64,000 nucleotides of DNA, from positions 709,231 through 773,230 of the forward strand of contig JACSVZ010000013.1 of NCBI GenBank assembly GCA_014706295.1, given 5' to 3'. A program made the translations under genes and the position numbers. The stretch's first letter is position 1. Every line of letters begins with the position of its first letter. Origin of the DNA: Lycocorax pyrrhopterus obiensis (lineage: Eukaryota > Chordata > Aves > Passeriformes > Paradisaeidae). The notes under the pieces were generated by a model, which saw only the letters and a program-made list of their open reading frames with translations, searched no databases and was not told the DNA's origin. Shown piece after piece: positions 12,600 through 25,200 of the stretch.

Positions 12600-14427
12600 T
12601 GGCTCTGTGTCCCTGTGCCAGCGGCACATCTGGCACTGTGGAGCACAAGCAGAGCTCCTCGCTGCTCCACGTACCCTCCCCATGGCCAAGCCACCCAAAG
12701 CCACCCAAAGTTTTCTTTCCCATGCAGGGATGAACTCTCTTTGCTCTCCCAAGCCCAGGAATCCTTGGCCTGCTCTGGTTTATGTTTTCCTCTGAGTTTT
12801 GCTTGCCAGGAGTCTCTCCAGGCGCACCTCGGTGGGTGCAGCTGCTGAGGGTCCTTCTGAAACCTGTAAAGATCTCACTGCTTACATTTATTTTTCAAAT
12901 CTGATAAAATCCATGATTAATTTAGTAGATTTTTTTCTTCCTGCATTGCACTTTTTCATTTTTAATGGTTTAGTGTTGTAAATAGCGATGCAAAGATGTG
13001 CCCTCACATTAGTGGGTATATTTTCCTGATACTCAAAAAGTGGCCTGCAAACGAATGGCTGCTATTGCCAACATCCATCTGCTGAGGAAAAAGTTCCCTG
13101 ATTTATTCATTTATTCAAAATACAGGCAGTCCTGCGAAAGGTAAAGCCTTAAGCATATACCAGTGTCTTATAGACGTGAAATTGTTGTGAGAGTGAGGAT
13201 GGAAACTGCATAATTTTACTGCCAATGTGTGACCTTTAATTAAAATATTATTTTGAAAGTTTTTAATTAAAATATAAATGTGTCTGTTGCTGGTTCACAC
13301 ACACACATAACACCGCCCCTCACATTTATATTAAATTAAATTGAATTAAACTAAATTAAATTAAATTAAACTCCATTTTTTCACACTATAAAATCATTCA
13401 TCCTACGTAAAACATGATGGTTCACTCTGGAACCTATTAAAAAATAAATAAATAAAAAAGCTTTTAGTAGACTGGGGCATTAAAACAATATGCTTAGTAT
13501 CTTTCTCTGCCTTCCCATAAGAAAATCAAATTCCATCAGAATTTAAGTCAAATTTGAAATTCATCCCATTGTGCTGCCAGCTGAGAACGAGTCTGGGACT
13601 CAGGGCTGGAATCCACAGCCCTGGAGGCTCTTAGAAATTACCTTCCATTGGACTTCTTTTACAACAGGGCACAAAAAGGTGTCAATAATGTGGTTTTCCA
13701 CAGCCTTAAAAATATTTGAATGTTTATTGAGAAACTCCTGCTATCAAGCAAAACAATCAGCTGGAGGTGTAGAGCTGCTGGAGGATGGAGTGGGAGAACT
13801 CCCTGGCAATTTCAGAACTCAAACTTCAAGTTCACAGTTATTATTTTTTTAACGTCTCACCGGAGTAGAGCTATTAAATATTTATCATCCTGTAATAAAA
13901 GAATAAACCATTTAAATAAAATAAACCATTACGAGGCAATTAAGGTGTAATAACTCAAACCTGCAGAAAAGCTCTAATTGTAATTGCAAAATATTAAGGG
14001 TGAGAGAAAGACACAGAATAAATTAAGGTCATGTCTCTGCCCCATCCACTCACACACTCACAGTTTCCATCCAAAAGATTTATTATGAAATGTTTTTCCA
14101 TTTTTCGTGGTACTCAAACAGGCTCTGGCTTCCCTAGGCTTAAAGACCTCGATTTCACAATAAATCATTAATCTTTAACAAAGCTGATGAAGCCTGGGGG
14201 AGATTAGCTTAAATAAGCCCAGTTAATTATCAAAGGTCATAAATTGAAGCAGTTATGAGGGTTTTTTTTAATTAACTAATGAGCTGGTATTTAACTGCCA
14301 GTTGTGTTTTGGTCCAGTTATTGATTCCTCCAAGTCGAAATATCAAAGTCAAACAATTGTACTGATGCAGATGGAAATGAAAGAAGCTTTTTGTATTCTC
14401 CAGTTGGGAAGTGTTCTCCTTAGGACA
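12600..14427. other. AT-rich intronic block
   Basis: Almost entirely AT-rich, repeat-poor DNA from about 12850 onward, apart from the pentamer tract at 13327-13371. No coding exon was seen. Long TTTAAT- and TAATTA-type words make it a candidate for conserved non-coding sequence, by inference only. Confidence 0.4.
13327..13371. repeat. Imperfect (AAATT)n pentamer tract
   Basis: About nine units of AAATT, with substitutions to GAATT and AAACT, lie inside an AT-rich block. Confidence 0.8.
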
Positions 14428-14524
14428 ATCCCAACACCCCCACCCTGGGCATCCCTGGGAGCAGTGTCCAAACACTCCTGGAGCTCTGGCAGGTTTGGGA
14501 ACGTGCCCATTCCCTGGGGAGAAC
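14428..14524 (-). mobile_element. CR1 LINE fragment (type B)
   Basis: The sequence 'ccaccctgggcatccctggg', 'tccaaacactcctggagctc' and 'cccattccctggggag' is the antisense body of type B CR1. Its tail sequence upstream is poorly preserved. Confidence 0.8.
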
Positions 14525-15799
14525 ACTGGGAATTGCATTATAGCGTTGCTTTTTACTCCCACAACCAGAGTTTAGGCGTGGCTTTACTCACAATAAAGCA
14601 CATTTTTCATTTTTAAAACCTGTTATCCCTCTAACAGCTTTAATTGCACCAAACACAGCAGCTTGGCTTTGGACCAGCTGCAGGGTGATAAAATAAGGTA
14701 CCATTGTAACAAGAAATGGGATTCATAGCTTTAACTCCAGCCCTGGTGCTAGGGATGGGCTGGTGCTGAGCTTGTGCTGGGAGGGGGCTCCAGAGAACTG
14801 GAAAAGAGCATCAGCACTGTGGAGGGTGAAATGGAAAGGTGCTGGAAGTCTCGTGGGCAGTGCCCAGGCTGCTGCTGGCTCTGCCAGGAGCTGGAACAGG
14901 AGCTGGGCTCCTGCCTGGCTGTGGATGGATTTCTCTGGGAGGCGGAGGCTCTCCTCTCCTGGCTGCAGGCACAGACTGAAATCACTGCTCTGTTCTTTTG
15001 CTGAGTTCCCCGTGGTCCCTGGGGATAAAAGTTTGGGCTTTGCTGCTGAGAGGCTGAGCCTGGAGCATGCCTGGGTCAGTGGCTCTAATCCCTCCCGCTG
15101 CAGGCTGCTCCCTCGGGTAATCCCTTCCCAAATTAATCGAGTTTCCTCCTCACAGGAGCTCGGGTTTATTTCAGGAGCTCCGAGGAGGAGCAGCGTGAGC
15201 ACAGCCAGGCTGGGGAGGTGCAGATCCACACTGGATTTCCGAAGGAATCCGCCCTCAGTTTGCCCCTTTGCTCGTGCAAGCAGGGGCGGATGAATCGCTG
15301 CCTTCCTAATCACGTACAAGGAGATTTGCTGGGCAAATAATTGCAAGTAATTGGCCTCTAGTAAACTAAAAGTCAGGGTTTATTTACTTGCTTGTTTTTA
15401 CCTGCCTGTATCCTCTAATAGCTCCTTCCAGCTCATATTTTTCCGAAGCCTTGGATGTCAGGAAGCTGCAGCTGTGGGTCCTGCCCTCCTCGAACACGTC
15501 TGTAATTCTCAGTCCCGCTGTCCCCGCTGTCCTCCCCTGACTATGAATTTACTGTTGTTTTGACAATTTTATGTGCAAACATATTTAAATCCCTCTGACC
15601 TCAGCCTCCTAAGCTGATTGAATTTTGCTTTAACTTTGGTCTGGCAATTTCCATTTCCATGTTTTTATGCAGAATGCCAGGGTTTCAGTTTGTGATAAAA
15701 CCGAGACACAAACAGATTTGGGTCCATGCTGAATTTCTGTGCTGCACCTCTGTGAGCAGAGGGGCTCGCATTTCTCTCAAGGTACCTTATTCCTTCACT
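14525..15799. other. Intronic DNA; GC-rich 14750-15290, AT-rich afterwards
   Basis: The GC-rich half carries overlapping chance frames on both strands, including one of about 207 codons on the - strand. None resembles a known protein and none is bounded by convincing splice sites. Confidence 0.4.
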
Positions 15800-15880
15800 G
15801 TATGGTTTAGTGGATGTGGTGGTGTTTAATTTGGACTTGATGATCTTGGAGGTCTCTTCCAGCCTCAATGATTCTGCGAT
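15800..15880 (+). mobile_element. CR1 LINE 3'-end fragment (type C)
   Basis: 'ggtttagtggatgtggtggt' followed by 'tgatcttggaggtctcttcc' and 'agcctcaatgattctgcg' is the sense-strand 3' end of CR1. Confidence 0.85.
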
Positions 15881-18800
15881 CTCTGGGGTCAGGGAGTGCC
15901 TTCCCTCAGGTCTGTGGTGGTTCCCTTTCCAAGCTGCGTTCTGGCTTTCCCAGACATGGCCTTTTTGCAGCCAACTCCTTTTGTTCCCTGTAATTTGCCT
16001 CCTTGTGCTGGGGAGCCTTTCATGGGGTGGTTTCTCATTTTGATAAGAGGTTTTCTCTGCCAGCTCTGTTCTGCCTGGGATCAGAAAGGAATTTCTAGAT
16101 ACAATCTCTGTGCTTTTGGTAAAAGGCAGCACTAAATGTCCTTGACATTTATCCTCACCTCCTTGGCCCAGCTGTCTTTAGTGCTTATGTTCTCCAAAGG
16201 TTTCCCTTTTGAGGATTAGAGCTGCAGCTACAAATCTGTGGGGTTTATTCTCCCACTTCATTTAAACCCACTCAGCTGCTGACTGTCTGAGGCTGGGTTA
16301 TTTCCAGCGTTAGATGCGGCTCACTACCCCCAACCAAAACTGATTTTAAGGAGAGCACTGGGCTTTAGTACTTCCCATGACAACGTGCTAGAGATGGCTG
16401 CACACACGTTTCCCCTTCCCCAGCCCGGCAGAGCTGGGCCGCCACACCAGCCCTGTCACAGCATTTCCCTGGTGCACCAGGGCAGGTCTAGTTTGGATAT
16501 GAGGAAAAATTCCTCCGCTGACAAGTTGAGGCCAGGAAGTCAATCAGGGGCTTGGGGCTTTGGTGTATTTAGACCTGGGCAGAAATCCCCAGTTTTCCGT
16601 GTTTGGCAGCCAGGGATGCTGTGCCAGTGTCCCTATGCCCAGAACATTCCTGGTTTCATATTTTTGAGCCCAGCCTGGCTTAAAGCTCCACTTTAAACTA
16701 ACGAGCTGGGTTTGGCTGTCCTGCCTCCCCAGAGGAGGTGGCTCTGCAGGGCACACAGGGTCCTGCACACACAGCACCAGCTCTGGCACGGGCACACCGG
16801 GAGCTGCTGGGCACTCGCTGCTCTTCCTCTGCTTTGGGAAACAAAGCTCCAAAGTTCAGCTCAAGGAGAATTCCCCACTGCAGCCACAGAAATGGCACAG
16901 AAAGTCATGGGTTTCCATTAGACTTGCAGATTTTTTTTCCACAAGCACCCTTGGAAATCTGAGCAGTCCTGATACTGTAGGATTGGGGTCCCAGGAAAGT
17001 GTGGTACAGAGAGTGCCACTCTCCCCCACACATCCCTGCCTCCCAGTGTTCCTAAGGAGTCATTAATAAATTTTAATTTGAATGAACCAGCCTAGCGTGC
17101 TTCTACAAAACCAGCTGGTTTTGTTTTCTCTCTATAGACCTGAACATTTTCATGAATAAAGATTTGCAAAGAGTTTTAGATCTTGAAACTAGAAATAGAT
17201 CCGTCTCTCCAATGCCTTGATCTAATAATGTATTTAAAAATGAGATTTTTGGAAGAATAATACATGAAATCACTGCCTTCGCTTCCAGCCTCGATGCTGC
17301 CAGGAATCTGTGGCTTTATGCTACCTTAAGCACCTCTAATTAAGTGTAGATTCAATGTTTCCCAAGGAGACACGATCCCAGCACAATCCCTGCTGGTTCG
17401 GGTAGGGTATTTTGCTTTTTAATGAAATATTATACTGATTGAGTGTGTTAATTTGCCTGATTGTTGGAAAGAATGGTGTTCATCTGCAGCAAGAGGAACT
17501 CTTCCTTTCCTAGGAAGCCACAGTCACGAGGATTGACTCCTAAATTCCCAAGGAAAAGATGCTGTTAACTTCAGGTAGCCAGAAAAATAACTTTTGTCAT
17601 CATTGCACAACACATTTGAGCTAGGCTGATAATTATCCATGAGGAGCAGAATTGCTCAGAATATGAAGGTTTGGGAAAAATTTAAGAGCACTAAATCAAC
17701 TTACTGTCACGCTTTTAAAACAGCCATTAAAATGCAAAACCGAGGGATTCTTGATAGGTTTTTGTTTTCGCTGAGTCTCTTGTTTGCCCCCAATTCCCGT
17801 TTCTCCTGCTGAATTCAGGGTTGCTCCGTGCAGGAGCACAGCCTCCTTTCCCAGGGGAACATTTTGGTGTGGGGGCATTTGCTGTGGTGGGTTTCCCTTT
17901 TCCCTCGTGTGGAGCTCCAGCAGCTCCTCTTGGCTGGGGACAATCCCTGATGTCCCCTGCAGCAGCCCCGACCCCAGCAGGGGTCCAGGTGTCAGCCAGG
18001 CCCTCCCTGCGCCCCTGCCTCGACAAAGCAGAGTTGGGGTTTTCTGCAGAGTGATCCAAACCCCACAAATGCATCATCGTCGCTCTTTCCCCCCTTCCCA
18101 ATCCACACCAATGTCACAAAGTCCACAACTGATTAAAGCTTAGGCATCACTGAAATCAGTTTGGTGTCTCACATATTTCTGTATTTCTGGGTAATTTTGC
18201 TTTCTCTCTGTTAAATATTCTGGGGAAAAGCCTTGTTTGTGCCTCAGCCAGCTGAGCAGAGACCTTTGAAGTACAAAGCCTCCAGAGGATCCTCCCCATC
18301 CTTCCTCTTCCTCACTGGAGCCAGCTGCACATCCCTGGGATGCTCCCGCATGGAGAGCACCCTCCTCTCCAGCTCCCCCTTCCCAGTGCCCCGGCTGCCA
18401 TGGTGGGAAGTGGTGTGGGATGGCTGGGATGGACCCGTCTGTCCCCAGCACTCCCCACTGCTCCTGCTTCTGCACAGCGGTGGGAAACCTCAGTACCCGA
18501 AGCCCCTTTTATGCTGAAGGTGTCACCAACTCCGTGGATTTTAATGTCAATTAAAAGTGTAACACAGCTCAAATTCCATTTTACTTTAAAAACATGATTT
18601 GGGTTCACCAGCACCCGTGGTGTGTTTGTCAAGGTGTTGAATAATTGGTTTAAAAGTTGGAAACATTCATCTGCATTAGCAGAAGTTTAGCAGTTGGGTA
18701 AAGAAACTTCATAACTTTTTATTTGGGAAAATATTTGTCTGCTATTTCACTTGGACTCGTGTTTGCACAGTATTAACCTGAAAAGCAATTGTAGGTGGAA

Positions 18801-19614
18801 AAAACCCCTCAAAATTGGCCAGGAGCTGGTGTGTGCTCAGCCATTCCCTGCACATCCCTGCTTGTCAACTCGCTCCCATTTTTTTTCATTAGTTTCTTGT
18901 TATAGTCAAGATATGGTCAATGATCTTTTGAGCTTGGTAATTTTGTTAAACCTTTTTTATGAGGAGTATTGAATTGCTGCATTGAGATGGAAGCTTGCTT
19001 CCGTGCAAGATTAATTGGGACTGGTATTTCATTTTGCATAGCACTATTCAAAGCTAATAAAAAGGCCCAGAATAATGAATTCTAAAGTCAAATTATAATG
19101 AAAGCCACAGGTGATTGTTTCATTAGGCTGGATGCAGGAGAACTGTGTCTTCTCTTAACTTTCCCTGTTTGTATTGGTTGCCCTGGGGGAAGTAAACAAC
19201 TTCCAAATGGGTTTGATGTTTCTGAGAAATGTTTTCTTCTGAAAAGACTTCAATAATTAAAAAGATGTGCCTTCTTAAAAGTTCACTGAAGCACAAAACT
19301 ATTGCTTTAAAACATTCTTTGTTCAAAATTGTTACCTTGACTGATATTCATGGGAGGAAATTGCCGTCAATGAAGTGAACAAAGCCCCTCTCTTAGCCAG
19401 GTTTCAGTGCCTCCCCGGAGAACTGCTTTGGAGCTCGAGAACTCCAGGGGCAAAAAGCGTGGCCCGGTGGGAGTGTGATGGTCCTGATGTGTGCACAGAA
19501 CGCAGGGAAGGAGCAGTGCTGGGGTGCAGCCCCAGGCACAGAGCTCTGGGCCCCGCAGCTCTGTCCGAGGCCTGGGAGGCCCAGCCCCACCTGAGATAAA
19601 ACTGTGCTGTCTCT
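15881..19614. other. Intronic DNA upstream of the mini-exon
   Basis: There are no CR1 copies over about 3.7 kb, the longest CR1-free run in this intron part. The sub-block 17041-17760 is AT-rich and unique. The part 16400-16900 is GC-richer, with chance frames only. Confidence 0.4.
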
Positions 19615-19620
19615 TGCATG
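19615..19620 (+). promoter_or_regulatory. Candidate RBFOX splicing element, TGCATG
   Basis: TGCATG lies 85 nt before the mini-exon. (U)GCAUG is the established binding site of RBFOX splicing factors, which regulate neuronal cassette exons and usually repress from an upstream position. A single hexamer also occurs by chance every few kilobases, so this is a suggestion resting on its position. Confidence 0.35.
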
Positions 19621-19704
19621 ACTGTTTGCTGTCTCATTCTGTACTTGTCTTCCATGTGTGATTAACTCCCAAATGTTTTTTTTTTTCCTTTTCCCTTTTT
19701 GTAG

Positions 19705-19746
19705 AAATTATTGAGCCTACTACCTCTAGTCGTGTCTCAAGCCCAG
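19705..19746 (+). CDS. NEGR1: Candidate NEGR1 cassette mini-exon, 42 nt
   Basis: A long polypyrimidine tract (19675-19700) ends in GTAG at 19701-19704. The exon then runs 42 nt to CAG, followed by the donor GTCAGT. It begins and ends in phase 1, as the terminal exon at 40595 requires. Read in that phase it gives (X)-IIEPTTSSRVSSP and ends in a G that completes GCT (Ala) with the terminal exon. If the upstream exon ends in C, as in the C-CT proline junction I recall for mammalian NEGR1, X is Gln. Net effect is 14 residues, rich in Ser, Thr and Pro, between the third Ig domain and the GPI signal, a plausible O-glycosylated stalk. Other IgLON genes are known for short alternative segments here (from memory). 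Seen directly: splice sites, phase and open frame. Inferred: that it is used. The alternative is a chance decoy exon. Confidence 0.68.
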
Positions 19747-20317
19747 GTCAGTATCCCCACGCATTCCCGCAGGAGGGTCGGTACCTGCAGGGCCTCATTG
19801 CCATCGCTGCCCGGGGCTGACCCGGGCAGCTGTGTCGTGGTAGTGCTGGACTGTCTCCTCCGTCTTTGTGCTTCCATTGGTGTGTCTTCCCTCCAGGCTT
19901 TGTGTCTTGTCCTCTTTCTCCCTGTTTTGAGCAGCCTCTCCCGCATCCCTGTCCCTGCCATGGGTCTCTCCCGGCTGTCCCGGTGCGGGTGCGCAGGGCA
20001 GTGCTCCGTGTGGGCAGCTCCCTGCTCTGGAATCACCTCACCCTTTGAATCTTTGCTGATGTTGTTGCAAATGTGGATGTTGGTTTGAGGGTTTACAGAT
20101 TTCTCGCTGTCTCATCACGGACTGATGGTGGGATGGAGCCAGGAGCTGTTGTGAGGTGCTTCTCACTGACAGTGCCAGGAGGTGTTTGTGGGGGAGCTGA
20201 GCGCCTCTCCTTGTGCCTGGAAGGTGTTAACAGGTCCTGAATGTTCGTGGTGCATCCCCATGTTCTTGGGGATTTCCTGGTGCTGCTCCCCAGCAGGACA
20301 CCCTCAGTGGAGCTGGT

Positions 20318-20533
20318 CATAGAGACATGGAATGGTTTGGATTGGGAGATACCTCAAAGATCATCCAGTGCCATCCCCTGCCAAGGGCAGGGACACCTTC
20401 CACTGTCCCAGGCTGCTCCATCCTGGCCTTGGACACTGCCAGGGATCCAGGGGCAGCCACAGCTGCTCTGGGAACCCTGTGCCAGGGCCTCCCCACCCTC
20501 AAAGGGAAAAATTCCTTCCCAATATCCCACCTG
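20318..20533 (-). mobile_element. CR1 LINE fragment (type A)
   Basis: It begins 'catagagacatggaatggtt' and runs through 'cttccactgtcccaggctgc' to 'ccttcccaatatcccacctg'. A small internal deletion removes the 'caagccccaatgtccagc' segment present in its relatives. Confidence 0.92.
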
Positions 20534-20874
20534 CAAGACAAAAACAAGCAGAGTTTTTCTCCAGCAAAACTTACACCAGACGTGTACTTTTATTTCCTAA
20601 CTGAGATAAAAAGATTGGAAGGACTGCGCCAGAAAGCCACAGAAAGTGAGGTGATGCAACCAAGTGAGGCAGATAAAAGTGCAGATTAAACCAAGGGTTG
20701 CAGAAGGAAAGCCAGGCACAGGTGGTTCCACCACCCTCAGACTTACGGGAGTAGCAAGGTTTAAATCTTCAGTGCTTTAATTAAAGAACTTAGGGAGGAC
20801 AAGCTCTGGTGTCACTTGGGGGGCAGAGGTGCTGCCTCCCTGCCTTCCCCGGGCCCCAGGGAGCTTCCCAAAGC

Positions 20875-20940
20875 TCTCCATCTCCTTAGGGCAGGGACTG
20901 TGCTGTGTCTCCATCTCCTTAGGGCAGGGACTGTGCTGTG
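20875..20940. repeat. Perfect 33-bp tandem duplication
   Basis: Two identical 33-bp copies, each starting 'tctccatctccttagggcag', follow one another without mismatch. Perfect identity implies a recent duplication. Because 33 is a multiple of three, frames crossing it remain open in both copies. Confidence 0.95.
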
Positions 20941-22147
20941 CCAGAGCCGCAGCAAACCCTCTGAGCGATGTCTGCAGGAGCAGCCTCCATCCAAACCCGC
21001 AGCATGGGGGGGGGCTGGACTGCAAACAGCTGATAGTGCTTGCAATAAAGGTCCCTGTCCTTGGGATTTTCCACAGTTGCCTTGGACTACCAAGGAGTTG
21101 AAAATAAGCTGGGGAATTATTTTTCGAGTTAACAGAAGCTGAGAAGAAGGAAAGAGTCGCCGCTGTGTCGGTCGTGCAAAGCGGTGATAGGAGACCCTCA
21201 CTCTGTGTGTTGTTTAACGCTGGGGTTTGTCATTCCTGAAGAAGTGCCCTCAGCCTGATCCTGTTCCAAGCTCTGTTCAGGGAAGGAGGGATAATGCTGG
21301 ATGGTTGCAGTTGGAACGGAGTCCAGTAGCATTTCTGGGTTTAATCTCCATCAGTGAGCGCTCCAACAGAGGCACAGTCATTCCTCGCTTGCAAAAACTG
21401 CTGTTCAAGTAGCACAGAGCTGAGATGTGTTTGAATTCTTGTCTGCAGAAATTTGCACCAAATGAGCAAAACTATGTGTATTTTTGGGAGCAGGATGGAG
21501 ATGGGGGAATGGAAAGGAATAGAGTCCTTTAATAATGATCCCTCTCTTAATTCTGAAAGCACAGTGCTAAATAGAGAGGGCTTTTTCCAAACATGAAATT
21601 GAGACTATGAAAACCTCTGAACACAACAGCGTAAAAATTTGGGAATCATTAAAATTGCAATAGTTATGAAACTACATGAGCAAATCCAGCTTTAAATTAC
21701 CAAGGAAAGTACTCTGAGCTCAGTTTGCAGTTGAAAACCAACATCTGTTCTGCTGAAAGACAACAGAAAGGGGGAGGAGGGTTTAAAGACAGTTCTCAAA
21801 ATGGTTGAAAATTTAGTATTGAGTCTTTCCTCCTGGAAATGAGCCCTGGTACCAGCAGTGACATTGCACTGAACTGTTCTGTTTGCCTTCCATAATTAAA
21901 TAACACTGTGACAGCCCCTCTACTTGGCTAATTTTAGCCTGGTAAATAGCTGGATAGTGCCAGCACTATTGTTACCAAGTTACTCAGCTGCAGAGGCAAT
22001 GAAAAACTTCCCAGAGTGTCAGGAACTAAGTCCCTGGTGTGCTGCAGCATCAGCAGTGAAGGCAGCAGGTTGGGGTGGGAGGTGGTGGCAGGAAACCTGG
22101 GTTATTCATCCATAGCTGCTTATGACAGGAAAATCAGATTTATCATA
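20941..22147. other. Single-copy intronic DNA
   Basis: The sequence is repeat-free and AT-rich from about 21400 onward. No exon was recognised. Confidence 0.35.
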
Positions 22148-22222
22148 AATCACAGAACGGTTTGGGCTGGAAGGCACCTTAAAATCATCTTGTTCCAACA
22201 CCTGCCATGAGCAGGGACAACA
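22148..22222 (-). mobile_element. CR1 LINE fragment (type A), short
   Basis: 'aatcacagaacggtttgggc' and 'tggaaggcaccttaaaatca' mark the 3' end. Similarity stops after 'cctgccatgagcagggacaa'. Confidence 0.85.
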
Positions 22223-25200
22223 TTTCTGGCTTTGTTTAAGGTCCTCCCAGAAGGTTTTGGCCACAGAGTCCTTTGGGTCTGTCTGGCTTCCCCACTTCCC
22301 TCATGCAGGAATACAAAACATGGATAATCTGTAGGAACTCATTTTATCCTCGTGTCTCACATCAGGCAGAAGACAGAGCATCAGCCTCCTTCCTGCTCAA
22401 TCAAGGCTCTGCAGCTAATTAGCTAATTACCACCATCCTTTACCACTTCAGTGCAGCTTCAGGGGATGTTTTCCCTGGAGAAGGTTTTGCTGCTGGAAGG
22501 ATGCAGAGCCTTTGTAGGGTTTCAGTACTGAGCCAGAGGTTGTGAAAACACCCCAAAGCGACTCAGTCTCTAGCTGCAGGTGGGTGAGGGAGAGTTGGAG
22601 GCCAAGGCTCTCCCAGAAATGAAGGGAAACAACTGATGGGATGTTTGATGTTCCATATCACTGCTCGAGTTTCCCAGGATCCTCCCTAAAGACCGGACTC
22701 GGAAGTTACTCTTTGTAGAAAGTGAGGGATCTGTAGCAATCCTGGAGAACTTTCAGGATCCCCCCCCAGTCCCCAACAACAGGGGACAAAGCATTTAAGA
22801 CATTTTTAATGCATGCAAAGCAACGCCGTGTTTGAGAGCCCTGGTGACACATTTGTGCATTTCTCTGCTGGAGCCCTTTTCCGTACATTTGGGGATTTAC
22901 TTTCCTAATTTGAAGCGACAGTGCTTCAAGCGTGTGGAATTAGCTGCAAAAAGTTACAAAACTGGGGCCACGGTTGGTATCTGTTTTGTCAGCCAGCGCC
23001 AGGAGCTGGAGCTCCTTACAGATCTCTCCTCCTTCAGCATAATTAGTTCACAGGTGGTGTCTTGAAAAGCCTTTGAAGATGTTGCTGAATTCTTAACGCT
23101 GACTAAACAAGTAACTGTGACAGGTCAGAGAGAATAATTGAGGAATCTTCTTTAATTAATGATTTCACATCTTATGGGGCACTTTTATAAAAATTGGAGC
23201 TGGAGAGAGAAGGACCTTAAGTTATTTAATTTTCTCAGGAACAAAAGCGTGTGTTTAAATGAGCACTTGGGCAGGGTGGACAACTTCTTGAACTTCAGTT
23301 GCTTCTCCCTGCTCTGCCTTTCTGCATATCTAACACATTTAATATGCCGGAATACCAAATAATACCTCATTTCAAGCAGGCTCTGTTTGTTTCATGGGAA
23401 ACCTGCCAACCCCTCCAGTTTTTCTCCTCTTATGCAGTTGCAAATCCCATTTAAATCAATCAGTGAATTTGTGTAAGGAGAATCTGCAGGGTTGGACTCT
23501 GAGTTTCAGAATTTACAGTGCTCTTTCTGGCCATTAGTTCTGTCTGTTTGTGAGGAAAGCACTACATTCCTGCAGCTGGAGGGCTTTGCATGTGAGCAGG
23601 AGACATTGGTGCAGCAAACTCTGGAGTAGGGAAGAGCCCTGGGGCAAAAGACAGAGCCAGTTGTGCTTCATCAGCCAACACCCGACTGCTCTTCCTTTTC
23701 CCTGTCTGTGGAATTCCTTCCAAAACACTAAGCGAGTATGAAAAGGTGATCCAGATTTCGGGTAACAGGCCCTGGATCATTGCAAATTTAACTTGTAAAC
23801 CCTGTTAGGAGCAGATGTGTGTTTGTTCTAAGAGCTTTTGATGCTTGGTGGCCACTTTGGTGCCTCCCAAACACCCCAGCTGGGAAGGAAGGCAGAGTGT
23901 CCCATCTCCGTCAGCTGATGGTGAATCCCCCTCCAGCGCCCAGTCCCAGGTCAGGTTCTTCTGTCCCAGCTAACAGATATAAAACAGATACAGGGTTACC
24001 AAGCCATGCTGTGAGTAGTTTGGCCTCAAACAGGTGAGCATCTCTACAGAGAAAATATCAATATATTAAACCTCCTTGTTAATCAGCTGAAAGCTTTGTG
24101 TTCGGAGCACATCGTGCGCATTGCTGCTGCATTTCAGAAGCCAGGCAGGTGTGAAATTCCAGCGTGGCTCCCCGTGCCAGGAAAAGCTGGTTTCTGTATT
24201 CAGCCAGCTCCGTGCACCTGCACCGTTAATTCCGTGTTTCTGTGGGAACCCGCGGCCGAGCAACACCAGCCCGGGAACACTGGGAATTATATCCTGTGGG
24301 AAATAGCTGCCTTTGCGTGCTGCAGTCACCTGCTGCTGCAAACAGGTGAACTCTATGTTTGTAAATCATCCCGTGAAGGCACATCCTCCGAGTGAATGTG
24401 TGGAATTAGGTAAACATTTCTGTTTAAGCTGAACGAGTGTCTCAGGGTGTGCTCAGTGACATTCAGCGTGTTCAGAGCCTGCATCATCATTCCAGCAGAA
24501 TGTTTGAACACACTAAATCATATTATTCGCTGCTTGCTGAAGAGATGCATTATTTAATATCAAAAGAGCTGCTTTCTATCAGCTGAAAAATAGGACTAGA
24601 ACTAGGTCGTTTTTAGTCCATTGATTCCCACTCTCTAAGCCGGCATGTAAAATAAAAAAAAATGGTTTTTTCCTGATGCTGTATTGCCCACAAGCCTTCT
24701 GTCAGTGGGGATTTCAATATTAATGAGTTTTCCCACGAATATGAGAAGCCCACTTAGGAGAAGAAGCTGCTCTGAGAATCCTGAATATTTTACAATATCA
24801 CACATTGATCACTTGGCTGGAATTTCACATTTTAACCAAGGAGTGATTCTGAGAGCTGCCAGGAAAGCAGAGCAGGGCCAGGTGTGAAATGGCTTCTGGA
24901 GGCTGTGAGAAGGATGGAGGATGTGGAAGGTGGAGAGATGCTCAACCTCCTGTTGCTGCTTCCTCCCGCCCGCGCGTTTCCGATGCCGGGGATGAGCCAC
25001 AGCTCCCGGGCTCGATGGGCAGCCCGAGGTTCCTCCCCGTCTCTGAGGGATGCTCACCCTGCATGGAAGTGCTCAGCCTCAAGGGATCAGTGTCCTTGGT
25101 GCTGGGGGTTTATCAGTATCCATATTAATTTATGTCTTTTGTGGATGGGATCAGCATTTGTCAGGTATGAGTGTGTTGTGTGTAGGAACTCCAGCGTGGA

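Larger units (their letters stand above)
1..19704 (+). other. NEGR1: NEGR1 intron, from an exon upstream of the window to the candidate mini-exon
   Basis: I infer that this stretch is intron, because the first NEGR1 coding sequence in the window is at 19705 (candidate) or 40595 (certain). No sequence encoding the third Ig domain was found in any frame, so the preceding exon must lie upstream of base 1. The stretch alternates between AT-rich single-copy DNA and GC-rich CR1 fragments, which are listed separately. A non-coding reading agrees with the absence of any recognisable protein on either strand. Confidence 0.75.
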
